A stretch of DNA of 64,000 nucleotides from Hyalella azteca (taxonomy: Eukaryota > Arthropoda > Malacostraca > Amphipoda > Hyalellidae). Position numbers and translations under genes: made by a program. Numbering within the stretch: position 1 is the stretch's first letter; each line of letters starts with the position of its first letter. Below the pieces are notes generated by a model. It had not been told where the DNA came from and did not search any database. It saw nothing but the letters and a program-made list of their open reading frames with translations. Positions 14,501 to 25,561 of this stretch are shown piece after piece. The stretch is taken from contig NW_025937992.1 in NCBI RefSeq assembly GCF_000764305.2, forward strand, positions 96,358-160,357, in the 5' to 3' direction.

Positions 14501-15647
14501 ATTTTGCAATTTAAACTCAAATAATTCATTTAATTCTTTTAGGAAACAAAAATTTATGGATCAAAAAAGTCAATATTTCTTTCCATTTTTTTTATTCGGT
14601 TTGTATTATCATAATAGTTAAGAAGAGTTATAAAATGAAGTTGAAGGGCACGTTATAATTTTAATGAAAACCCTAAATAAATCCGATTTTTGATTAAGAA
14701 ACTAAATTTCTGTTGGACTACTAGAGTTTATTAACAAAGATGTTCAGATATTCTCCTCTACATAGACTTACAGCTCAATGCTTCTCAGCAGTGCAGCTCT
14801 GCCGCTTAGTACATTGCGCCAATAATGTTTGTCGAGCCAATAACAAAGTTGCTCGCTGTATATCCGGGACTTCATCATCAAATGCTTCTTCACAAAATTG
14901 AGAAACACAAGCGCTCGAGTGACGGATATGCGGGCGGAAGTAGAAGGTATTTTTCTCGACATTTTGTCCGATGCGGCGAACAGGATTTAGATCAAATTTG
15001 CTTCGATAATATCCGTTAAAAAACATTTCGAACCTAATGTAACTGCTGCGAAAATGAGAAGCAGTTTAACTGACATCGCTCAGTTGCACTGTTCGATGCG
15101 TCTTTGCTGATGTGAGCTCCGGAAATTAATTCAATTTATCGGCTTTAGAGCGAATGACTTTTGGCAGTAGCCCTGTTTTTTAAACATGTGTAACTGAGTC
15201 AGCAAAAGCTTTTCATATATGCGTTTGAAGCTACTTCCGCATCCGGTCTAATATTTATGACAAATAAGCACAACTAATCAGTGATGGTGCAAACGCTTTC
15301 AAGTCCTATTTAATGACAATCCTTAATTAATTTATTTTCGTAACATGGAAAAGCTGAAACTGTTGCTCATATTTAATGTATACACATGGAAAATGCCGGA
15401 GCGTTGGCAGAAAACTTTATCAAAAGGAAACTTCTAATGATCAAAACTACACAGACAAATTATACTGATTGGTTTTCCAATTTTCAGGATGCGCAAATAA
15501 TTTAAATCACCAAAGGTGTATGTAATAATAATGAACTGGCAATAATAAAACAAATTCAGCGGTTAATTTTCACGAATGTCTGCAATCTAACCGGCCAATA
15601 TCAAATGCTTTGCGTGCGAGTGATGATGATCTTTGTTGTTAAAATTG
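8569..15647. other. Intergenic, no gene supported
   Basis: AT-rich sequence. The GC-richer stretch 12000-12480 yields several overlapping frames on both strands with no family signature. Small AT palindromes occur at 10255-10330 and 14405-14440. No RNA gene or transposon is recognised. Confidence 0.4.
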
Positions 15648-15797
15648 TAGTAAAAATTAGATCAGTACTCCCTGCAGTGAGTGATAGCGAATTTTTTCGT
15701 CCGTCTGTCCTTGAAGTCACGGACGGACGTCATGGACGGACGGACATGACGAGCACAATAGCGCCTTTTTTCCATAAATGAGTAAATGCGCTAAAAT
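15648..15797 (+). mobile_element. Palindrome/GTCC element, copy A (diverged)
   Basis: First of five copies of one interspersed element. In order it has AAAAATTAGATCAGTACTC, a 16-bp palindrome with one mismatch (CTCCCTGCAGTGAGT), a short GTCC/GTCT tetranucleotide core, GAGCACAATAG, and an ATAAATGAGTAAATGCGCT end. It is the most decayed copy and has a short core. No coding capacity, so it is non-autonomous. Confidence 0.75.
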
Positions 15798-18700
15798 GTA
15801 AAGAATTGTCATCATTGTCTTTACGATCATTAATTGTAGAAGATATTGTAGAAGATAAGGAGTATTTGTCAATATCTTCCTTAAGTTGATTGTAGAAGAT
15901 CTGAAGTTTTTGTCATAATCTTCCTTCCGATGATCGTAAAAGATACGGTGTTTTCGATTCTGGTTCTGAAAGCCGGCGTAACTGGGCTAGCCGTGGCTGG
16001 GCTCGCCAAGAACAACTTTAATAAGACGTAGGCGGGGAGGGAGCGCCGACCCCGGGGCACAAAATGGTGGATGAAAAGCCCATATCAAAGCCCAACTGCA
16101 CTGAGTCTTTGGTGACTGATTCTTCCCTGTTCGTGTGACCAGGCCGATAATTTCAGCAGTCTTTATTGATGAATTACTGCTGCTGCATTGATATTTTACT
16201 GTATATTCTGGCTCGGATGTCTTGAGGCCGATGCCATGCATCTGTGGCGACGACTTTGCTGCAGAGCTAGCTGATCATCAATGTTATGCTGAGGAGTCTA
16301 AGAGCAAGAACTGACGCATTAGATAATTTGTAAGCTTAGTTTGATGACTTATTCTTGTGTTCCATGCTTTTTATAATTTTATTTTACGAGAATGTAAGTA
16401 TTATCAAATATTTTACCGCATGATCGCCAGGTAATCTAAATCCGGCATATGAGCTCTTTGTGCCTCAGTACATTGCTTAGACGTATTTTGGTGCATTTTA
16501 AGCAGATAAAACATTCCTTTTCAACATGTTTTGGAGATTTTAGTATATGTTTTCAAAAATTATGCAAAAAAACTCATGTGCAAGTGTACAGAAGTGAGAC
16601 TGAATGACGTCATTGCTTTGCAACGATGTGAATATGAATTTGGATGATGACAGTTCTCTGTATTGAGTTGTCCTAACGAACAACCGTATAGGAAATGCTG
16701 TAATTTTATCCTCAGAAGTTCATTCTACATCAACCGCTCAGCTGCCCGACCAATTATTAGAAATATCTTTAAAGTTGCTTACAGTGACAATAATTAACTG
16801 TATTAGTAGCTTCGTATTATTTATAAATCGAGCTACAAAAATCTGTTATATACAAATATTAGCACTTATTTAAAATCTTGAGAATTGTTTCTCATGTATG
16901 GATTCTAAACTCAGTGAAATTTTTAGAATTTTTTTTCACTTTTCGCTATTTGATGAAATGTTATACTCTGAAGGCCACAAAATTTGAGTTATTTTCCAAT
17001 GTTTGGAATTGATTCAGATAGACTATAAAAAAGGTTTAGCAGCAAACTGAAATTATCTAGACTTTACGAGGCCTTATTAGCCTATGATTCTTCTTCATTC
17101 CGCAAATCTAGAACAATATATTCTTAAAAGATGAAATGAATTTTTGAAGGTTTCTGAAGTCTAGGAAAAATAAAAAAAAATTCCAAGTGTCATTTGAAAA
17201 TAAATATTAGATTAGAGATTAGATAAGATTAATATAGAGTGGTCGTGTAAATTTTTTCCCAAACTGGCTCATGCAATCACTAGAAATATGACGTGATTTC
17301 ATTTTATATACCAAAAGAATACCAAATACGTAAATTATTTAGACTTGTTTCATTCAATATAAATTAAAATTTGTTGTCATTTATAACATTTTGTCTGGAG
17401 TCAGTTGGTCAGCAAAATTAGGAAAATTCTGATTATACAATATTTTTCAGTGATGATATCAGAAGTGCTTTTTCCCAAGGATATCCTAGATTACCATGAA
17501 AAGTAGAGAACATTATTTTCGTATCAGCCGCGACGTATACGTGGAATCCTGTAACTATGACAATAAGCTTCTCAGCAAATTTTTTCTCTGGAATTTCTAG
17601 TTTTTAGCTGCGTTTCGAATCATATTATTACCAATTAAATTGAATTACCACATTTCTGTGCAGATGACATGCTTGGCTCTATAAAAAAGATAGAATCCAC
17701 AAGGAGCTCTCAGAGAGCTGATACGAACGGGCGACTGTCAACACCAGCCTTACATGCATAGGATTGGTATTGAACGTCGGAGTATAAGATGCTGTGGTGA
17801 ATTCCAACTAGATTGACATTTGTGTCATGAAATAACGCTTTGTGGAGGTGTTATCGACCTCAATGCAGTTGAATCTCCCATTTGGAACGTCATTCAACGT
17901 CGTCGAACTTCTGAAGCATCGGACGATGAAGGATCTGCTCAAGCCAGGGTCCAATATACCCCCACATATTATTTATTCACGTTCTAAAGTGAATAAAAGT
18001 ATAATCACAAAAGGGCTAGGATGAAATAGTGAAATTTGAAATTTGCGGAATTGAGTAACACTTTGACTTATGGAAAATATTCTATTAGGGGATGTAGAAG
18101 ATGGAACTGAATAAGATATTGAATTTTCGAGCTTGACTTGAACGCGTTGGAAGTCTACGGGTAACAATACCCACACTTGAGCCACAATACCACCAGCCAC
18201 TTGTCTGTGGCTGTCATAACGTCCTACCAATCACGGAGTTCACTTCTTTATTGATATTTAAGCTGGCTTGCTATTGGTTGTCGCTGTGCAGCTCGGAAAC
18301 GTAATATTCTCGAATAATGTCAGTGCAATACCAGCAGAAAAGACACTGATTGATACGCGAACTCTAAAGCTTAACAATTACTTGCCAGTCCCGAGCGACT
18401 CCATTTTATTACAGTTCTCTATTAAAGCGCCCATGTTATTCTGATTCAATTTAGATGCAATCCCTGCTACATGCATGTTTTTATTTTGTTAGCGAATGGC
18501 TTGCATGTTAGCCACGGAATTGTTCTGTAGCGGCCAGATAAAAGAGGAGGGAGCTTCATGAATGTATATATCCTTTTATTTGTTGACTTTTGATACGCAA
18601 TATCACAACATAATCAAAGATCTCTGGCGGTGAGAACATAAATGTTATGTTGCAGGCCATATAATCGAATGTGACATGAGGACAATTTATTTCAGTATTT

Positions 18701-19185
18701 CCTCCAGCTAATATACGGTTTGAAAGTTTATTTTTGATGCTCATCTAAAAAACTACATTATTTGTATATGAACTCCAGCAAAAATATTGTACATAGAGAC
18801 ATAAAAATTAAAGTCGAATAATAATATGTTCCAGCGTTTCAGACTTTCCGGTATTTGAAATTTCACATTTCAAAAGAATAGACAAAAAGTAGCAAAAACA
18901 TCACTTGGAACATGAGTATTTTAATGAATGAGAATATGTAAGATCGCTTGAAAATAATAATATTAAAGGAGTTTGATGCCATTATGTATATTCGACCATT
19001 TATACGAAACCAAATTAACATGTCGTACGAGATAAGTACGAGGCGACTGAGATGATGTTACACTGATAACGAAAAATGCTATATACATGCAGCAGCAAAT
19101 GAAGAATGTCTTAATTGGATGGCTTTTTATTTAAATATCATTTCAAGGCACTGGATCTCACATTTTGATTTAAGAAATTGCCCCT
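15798..19185. other. Intergenic, no gene supported
   Basis: The GC-richer segment 15960-16260 carries an open 84-codon - strand frame without recognisable content. The short segment 17850-17960 resembles a transposase DLN..E..W pattern only weakly. Otherwise AT-rich. Confidence 0.4.
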
Positions 19186-19342
19186 AAGAAGATAATGACG
19201 AATTGAAATGTTGAAATTTCAAGCTTGCAGTCGTTTATCATTTTTTTCAATGCTGAAATAGTCATATCAACATTGAAAAAAAATTGATCATCTATTGTAC
19301 GCTTGAAATTTCATTATTACGGTTAGTCATTATCTTCTTTCA
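19186..19342. repeat. Long imperfect inverted repeat (foldback)
   Basis: Two arms of roughly 70-75 nt face each other. The left arm begins AGAAGATAATGACG and continues to TTTTTTTCAATGCTGAAAT. The right arm runs from AACATTGAAAAAAAATTGATC to GTCATTATCTTCTT. The loop is short. It lies about 340 bp upstream of the predicted lectin TATA box. It could be a small foldback/MITE element or a transcribed hairpin; I cannot tell which. Confidence 0.75.
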
Positions 19343-19450
19343 TCACCATATATGTATTAGGTTTTTATAACGAGTACGAATAGTCAAATAACTAAGTCTA
19401 CCGCCTTAAGATATTTGCATTTGTGAATAACCAATTACGAGCTAGGTAAA

Positions 19451-19580
19451 AAAATTTCCGTTGCAACCCCAATTATTTTTATTATAAAGTTAGTTTAGTT
19501 GTTTTAAGTGATAATGATTTCATCACAAACAGATAGGAAATTTCCATTGCAACTCCATTTATCTTCACAATGAAGTTAGT
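19451..19580 (+). repeat. Pair of ~42-bp direct repeats
   Basis: AAATTTCCGTTGCAACCCCA (from 19452) is repeated as AAATTTCCATTGCAACTCCA (from 19539), each followed by an AT-rich stretch ending AAGTTAG. Short GTTAGTTA repeats follow. The pair lies 100-250 bp upstream of the predicted lectin promoter. Regulatory meaning is unproven. Confidence 0.75.
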
Positions 19581-19681
19581 TATGAAGTTAGTTAGTTAGT
19601 TATCTTATCTCGCGCTGGCACTTCTATTAGGAAAAATGAATGTAATTAAATAGATAACGAGGAGTTAGTGGTGGAATAACA

Positions 19682-19714
19682 TTTATAATGTAATCTTCCC
19701 CGACAAACTCAGTG
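19682..19714 (+). promoter_or_regulatory. Core promoter of the C-type lectin gene
   Basis: TTTATAA at 19682-19688 is followed about 27 bp later by CTCAGTG, a match to the arthropod initiator with start base A19711. A second TCAGT lies at about 19719. The predicted 5' leader is only 40 nt, ending at the ATG at 19751 that opens a clear signal peptide. Spacing and motifs agree with a focused TATA/Inr promoter. This is inferred from sequence only. Confidence 0.5.
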
Positions 19715-19750
19715 TGAATCAGTATACTGAAGAAAGCTGTTCCTCCGATA

Positions 19751-22700
19751 ATGTTCTCCTTGGCAATAATTTTTTTCACTCTGCTTGTGACGTCAGGTGA
19801 GTTTCATCTCTCGTATCATGTTAAGTAGCATTTTAACCTCTGTTTATTTCTTTAGATGATCATCTGATTTAGCTCAAAATTTAATTCAATGTTACAAACA
19901 CGTCAAATGAGAGAAAAATGATTAAGAAGGTTAAACCTCCTCGGTTAAACCTCGCGTTCAAGAATAGACTAGATAAAGCTATGGAAAAATATATGTTCAG
20001 ACTTGAAATGCCTAGCACCATATCGAACCCGGTGGAAGTCTAGCAGCTATTTCAAAACTATCGTCAGTCATGAAAAAATGCGGTCAAATGACACGATTTT
20101 AGATCTTCTGTGAACAAGTCACGAAAAGTATAAGAATCGGCGACAGGCCGATTAATTCTTGATCAGGCCTACTCTTCAGCGCCGACATCACTATGTTATG
20201 CTATGCTTGTTATAGCCTTGAGGAACTCACTTACCAGAGCTCTGACCCATGGCTTACTGGGAGCATTTACCCTAAGTTCTTACCCATGGCAAAAACCAAT
20301 TAAACTTATGTTATACCAGTGGTTACGCAGATTTATTATTCTTTAATTATTAGATAATGATTTACACAATAACAATCGAGGGCTTCAAACGAAGATACAG
20401 AAGAAAGCGGAACAACCTTAAATCGGCAATATAATGAAGTTGTAAAACAATTATAAGAATAAGTTTTAGAAATCATAAAATCATGCATATGCATATTGTT
20501 CAATATTGAAAATTGATGTTAATCCAGCCCTCCAGTCAAACCATTAAGAACTAATGCTAAGTCGAATATTTAATTAGATTCAGCTCATGCCTGGGGCACG
20601 CACATGCTTTTTTCATACAGTTTATGTGAATTTATATAGGCAACTGAAAGTACGGATCTACAATACAATTTTCGGGTGCATATAGTTTTAATATAATCAA
20701 ATGAGCCCATGTTTTATCATCGATTGGGAAAATATGTTGAAGTGAACAAGATACATGTATGCGAGTAAAGTCGAATGTAAAAATCCTTTAATTAATGGTT
20801 AATAAATTATTGATTTTCAGTTAATTGCTTATTAAGAATTTTCAGGTCCTGATATCACTATTATAAGGCAACATGGGGGCAAAGGGCCCCCACTTTTTTA
20901 CACTAAATTTTTGATGAAGTTTTAATTGATACGAGGTAGTTCTTTCTTGTATTTAAAGTTACAACTAATGAGGAATGTATGATGTGAATTAGACGCCTAT
21001 AAAGTTATTCAATTTTTAATGAAACACTATTTTGTAAAAAGTGTCAAAATGAGCCCGCTGCCCCACCCCTGTTGCAATGAGCCCATGAGCTTGGGGCAAG
21101 ACGCCCACCCCTGGTCCCTTTATCGCAATTACATATTTTTTGTTTAGAAATTATGAAACAACACTTCACAGTTCAAAATAAGAAAATGTAATAAATAATA
21201 ATACATTCATTCATTTATTAACAACTTGAGAAATCATATCCTTAACTTGAAAAACAATATATTCTTGGCTTAAAAAAACTTTCACTGACGAGAAAAAAAA
21301 TTTTCCTTGACATAAAAATATATATCCTTGACTTGAAAAATATATCTTTGCCATTAAAAAAATTCCTCTTTGATATGAAAAAAATGTATCCTTGACTATA
21401 AAAATATATTTACTTGACCAGAAAAGCTGTTTTGTCCATTATCCAGATATCATGCGCTGGGAATTCGTACTTAATCGTGATTTCAACCAACATCATAAAA
21501 ACTCATCAACTCTTGGCTCATTAGTGTTGGCTGAATCAAATTTTGGCAAGGCAAGAGTCAATAACTCGATAAGTGGTAATAAATACTCATAACTAGAAAC
21601 TAGAACCTGCTGCCTTGAGGCGGCATATAAAAAATCATACAATATGAAGCGTAATTTGTAATTAAAAAAGCTAGTCATAGTTTTATAGAGCTCATTGAGA
21701 CAAATCTAATGATGTATTACACAAGACTTCACAGATGTGTATTGAGCCCACTATGGGCGCTTTGCCCCGTGACACGCATGGGCCCTTTGACCCACTAGTT
21801 ATCATTTAAATTTATATCGTGTCAACATTTATTTAAAAGATAATAGTCTAAATTTGAACTCAAAATTATCCCTATAAATAATACTTTCATAGAATAATTC
21901 ACAGTAATTTCATAAGCTTCATATACAGTAATCAAAAACAATTTTATTTAGCAGTAAAAAAACTTTTATCTGGGCTTAAACAGTTATTTGCAAGTAACTT
22001 AAAAACGCAAATTCTTAGCAAAACGTAAATCCGTACACTTCATCCCAATGAAACTGTCGACCGGCGGTAGAGAACACGGACCAATATCTGCCATACTTAG
22101 CGGAAAACCCGCTATGGGCCCATGACCCGCAGTGGGCTCGCTGCCCCATGTTACCCTAATAAATTTTTGGTAGTTCCTGATTATTATACTTCGTAGAATA
22201 TTATAAATATGGACAATAATGGAGAATTTATAGTGTTTGCTTACTGGAAGATTGACTTAACACCTGAGTGCTGAATCTGTCAAAAGCGAAAGGTAACAGA
22301 TTAGAGGCAATAAGTTGCGGATTCGAGCCCAAACTGGCAGTAAAAATTCAGCGAGCCCTGAGTCAGTTACACGGTGGACATTGCCTTATCTCCAACGCAA
22401 AAAAAGTTCAGCAATTCTTAAAATTTGCAACTAGCTAGACTTAACTTAATTTCCAACGCAAAAAAAGAAACTACATATTATCAAAATTATATGATCAGGT
22501 GAGACGTCAGCAGCATGTACTGAGCTGTTCAGTGAGGTAGGCACTCGCTGCCTGAGGTTCCTACCAGACGTTGAACTTGACTGGACTGATGCGCAGTCTC
22601 GTTGTGACGTCATCGGGGGACACCTCGCCCGGGTTGACGACTGTTCGCTTATAGCGGGGATTGCGGCCTACGTGGGAGCGCATGGTGAGTGTGGGGTGCA

Positions 22701-24603
22701 TGGTGGGTGTGGGGCGCATGGTGAGTGTGGGGTGCATGGTGAGTGTGGGGTGCATGGTGAGTGTGGGGTGCATGGTGAGTGTGGGGTGCATGGTGAGTGT
22801 GGGGCGCATGGTGAGTGTGGGGTGCATGGTGAGTGTGGGGTGCATGGTGAGTGTGGGGTGCATGGTGAGCTTATTAATGACTGGGCGATTTCATTCGAAG
22901 CACTCGCAAAAGGTTTAATTCTTCACTATCTTTCTATCTGATAAAGTACAATCGGATTCGTCAGCGAAATATTTGACTTGTTGGCTTTAATTGCAAAATT
23001 CAAATGTTTTTTCTTATTTCGGGTGGGACTTTATCATGCTCAGTGTAAGTACAAAAATTAGCTGGGTGCTCAACAGTAGGTCTTTTTGGCTTCCGCTACT
23101 AGAATATAAAACAAAAACGTTATAAAAAGCTTAGAGTTTTTGATATGAATTTGATAATTTCATTTTACCTACCATCATAACTATCAATAATAGTTCTAAA
23201 TTCTTTGAATGCAAGTAAAAAATGAAGAAATTATCATGCAAAAAATCCAGGTGTCCAACCGACGTCTGGGGCTTATTGGATCGGGGCGACCGACCGTCTG
23301 CAGGAAGGCAAGTTCATTTGGATCTCCAACAACCAAACCGAACTCTCTCTGGGCACTCCATTTTGGGGAACAGTGAGTTTGACAATAAATTTATATGATT
23401 ATCAACCTATTTACAAATAAATTTAAATAGGCATATTCCATTCAAAGAAGAAAATGACATTATAGTAGTTTTTTATTTGAATGTTTGGTGAGAATTTTAT
23501 TTTTATAATTTTATTTAACGAGGGTTGCGAAGAATTGTTTAAGAATTGTTTTTACAGGATGACACTCACGATTAAATTTAAAGTGCAATCCAATTAAAAA
23601 AAGCAGACAGGAGTAGTTGAAAATTTCTTTAACCACCCAAATAAAAGATAAATGCATACAATTTATTTTTAAAAGTCAGTTTTAATTCAAATTTGAGATT
23701 GTTTTTGTTTTCACAGCTGAGCATGAAGTTAAAAGAAATGATTTATGATGAGTTATCTTATGATGAGTAACGTTGAGAGAATTAACGTGAAACGAAAAAT
23801 CGTATTATATTACAAAAATAAGAAAAAGCAATATCTTAATTTTTATTATTTTACATATAATCTAAATTTACATGATTTGTTATCAGACACATAAAGTGCT
23901 CGGAGTTTCAATGAAGCATGCAAGAGATACGTGATTAAACTCTCGAGTACTGCGTTCTCTTTATCTATGTCGCCTGTCTTATGGCTTGATAATAATTTAA
24001 CTGATTACTGGACACTTTTCTCTCGATAAGATAAAGATGTAATGAGTCGAAGCTACAACTGAAGGTGTTCAAATAGGTATTTTTAACCTTAATCAGCATT
24101 ATCGGAATATGGCCTTAAAAAATGTTTTATTTTCAGAAACAAACAATATGATTTTTTATTAAGCCCCGCCAACGAGCAGTGGGCTGTCGAAATACGAGTT
24201 TAAACTCATTCCCTTCTCACCTAGAGGCACTGACGTAAACTGTCTTTGCGTGCAGTCCGAAAACATTCGGGAGCCGAACGGAGGAAGTTTACAGAATTGC
24301 GTGGCGATGATGAAGAACCAAGCCTATCATTTTCATGACGTAGAGTGCAGTGTCAAACTAGGCGCTTTGTGCGAGCAAAATACAGATGCTGAAACGGACA
24401 CTACAACTGGAGAGCCGCATTGTACAACTGGCGTTGCAACTGATGATGTAACCGCTACAACTAAAGAGCCATACACTCTAACTGAAGCGACTACGCCTAA
24501 TGAAAGAACATCCAGTTCAGCTTTAGAGACAACCGGTAACACGGGCAAGACAGACACTACAACTGTAGAGCATTACAGTACAACTGAAAAACCAGGTGAT
24601 TGA
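19751..24603 (+). CDS. Secreted C-type lectin, CTLD1 and Thr-rich tail (exons 1-4)
   Basis: Exons 19751-19796, 22514-22684, 23251-23372 and 24256-24603 (or to 24595 if spliced onward). Exon 1 encodes a signal peptide ([15 protein letters not shown]) and ends in phase 1. Exon 2 begins the domain ([13 protein letters not shown]) and carries a second Cys pair (RCDV, DDCS). Exon 3 carries the conserved WIG motif (YWIGATD). Exon 4 carries EPN at residues 119-121, the NCV, FHDVEC and LCE end of a canonical CTLD, then a tail of about 73 residues rich in Thr/Ser/Glu that looks mucin-like. EPN is the calcium-site motif usually linked to mannose-type sugars; HD replaces the usual ND. Donors are GTGAGT and all phases fit. 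The product is 228 residues if exon 4 ends at its TGA. Expected role: secreted calcium-dependent glycan binding in innate immunity (family knowledge). Confidence 0.85.
19955..20196 (+). mobile_element. LINE fragment (3' end of ORF2 and tail), sense copy
   Basis: The frame around 19955-20040 reads [14 protein letters not shown], the ending typical of non-LTR retrotransposon reverse-transcriptase ORFs. It is followed by about 150 bp that match the reverse complement of 54240-54480, including GAACAAGTCACGAAAAGTA and CTTCAGCGCC. It is 5'-truncated, frame-broken, and lies in intron 1 of the lectin gene. Confidence 0.7.
20866..22156. mobile_element. Non-autonomous DNA element with GC-rich inverted ends
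   Basis: The left end AGGCAACATGGGGGCAAAGG and the right end (reverse complement GGGTAACATGGGGCAGCGAG) form terminal inverted repeats next to TA dinucleotides (20864-20865 and 22157-22158), which may be the target duplication. Related GC-rich blocks recur inside at about 21046-21115, 21740-21800 and 22085-22150, with words such as GAGCCCGCTGCCCC and ATGGGCCCTTTGACCC, in an otherwise AT-rich body. No transposase frame is visible. It sits inside intron 1 of the lectin gene. The superfamily is not assigned. Confidence 0.6.
22681..22869 (+). repeat. 18-bp minisatellite spanning the exon-2 donor
   Basis: Ten complete 18-bp units of CATGGTGAGTGTGGGGTG plus a partial eleventh (CATGGTGAG). Unit 2 reads GTGGGT in place of GTGAGT, and some units end GCG. 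The first CATG|GTGAGT is the phase-compatible donor of exon 2 (exon end 22684). Every further unit repeats that donor 18 nt on, in the same frame and without a stop. Translated in the lectin frame, each unit adds GECGVH. Confidence 0.95.
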
Positions 24604-25311
24604 AAGTCTACTGTCCAAAAACATGAGAATAATTCTTTCGTGCCGTATTACATTAGTAATTAAATTATGGTATTATTAAGTAAAATCACTAATGGGAGTT
24701 TTCGTTCACGTGAAAGAAAGATGAACGTTCTTTAAAAAGCCAGCAAGGAAAGTAATGCAAGTCAGTACTATCTTTAAAGCCATGTAAAAGAAAAACTTCT
24801 TAATTCAAAATATTCATCAATCAAAGTACCAAAATTACCATGAATTAAGATAAAAGAGATATTAAAATTTGATTCATAAAAAAGAGAATCTAAAGAAATG
24901 AAACGAAACGTATTATTTGAGTGTCAAAAATGGTTTGATGAGAAAATCGGAGAAAGTAACTCATATTTTCATTCATATGTCTTTTCCTGAAATTTTTGAA
25001 ATTCTATTAATGTGGCTAAGTAGGAACTATGATAAATGTTGCATTTCGATGGGTTGAATCTCAATTTTTTATCACTCAATAACTTTATTCAGGGTTTCGC
25101 ATATTATCATTGGTTTGTTATTTTTAAAAATATATTTCAAGAAACTTGTTATATTACAGTATAGAAACGCGAGATAACCTGAAAGCATTACATTTATGAT
25201 AAGGCATTTAATTGGCTTCAGATTTTTAAAGACATTTTTTACAATTATCTTCACAATTTACTATTGTCGGTGTTCATACCGGCTTTCATTAAATACACAA
25301 ACATCCGTGAC

Positions 25312-25378
25312 ATGATTTTTCGTTTTATATGTTTTACTCTGTCTGTTTGCAATTCGTTATATGGAACATCTCTTCCCG
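25312..25378 (+). other. Alternative first-exon candidate for CTLD2
   Basis: ATG opens a hydrophobic leader (MIFRFICFTLSVCNSLYG) and a GT at 25379 leaves one extra base. This is the phase needed by the CTLD2 exon at 25562. The donor (CCCG|GTCCAC) is weak and no promoter was identified. It would matter only if CTLD2 is a separate gene rather than the second domain of the upstream lectin. Confidence 0.2.
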
Positions 25379-25561
25379 GTCCACTGACGACACTAACATC
25401 CATGACATATTATTGCTTTATACGTTTTCAATGCAAGAATAAACTTGCTTTTTTTTACAGCCACAGCCGCAGTTTCTCACGAGGATAACCCCACAATCTA
25501 CGATGGGTGTTACTTAATCCATACATTTTTAACGTTCGAAATTATTTGTTTTCCCATGCAG

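Noticed and set aside
17842..17965. Weak transposase-like string (DLNAVESPIW)
   Set aside because: It resembles the DLNPIE..W block, but no other transposase motif or inverted ends were found around it.
22265..22345. tRNA-like T-arm (GGATTCGAGCCC)
   Set aside because: No matching acceptor or D arm; too short to call a tRNA or a SINE.
22561..22863. - strand frame of repeated MHPTLT
   Set aside because: It is the antisense of the 18-bp array and lectin exon 2. The sense strand explains it.
25461..25508. Possible extra exon between the two CTLDs (HEDNPTIYDG)
   Set aside because: The acceptor is good, but its only donor leaves phase 2, which breaks the frame of the next CTLD exon.
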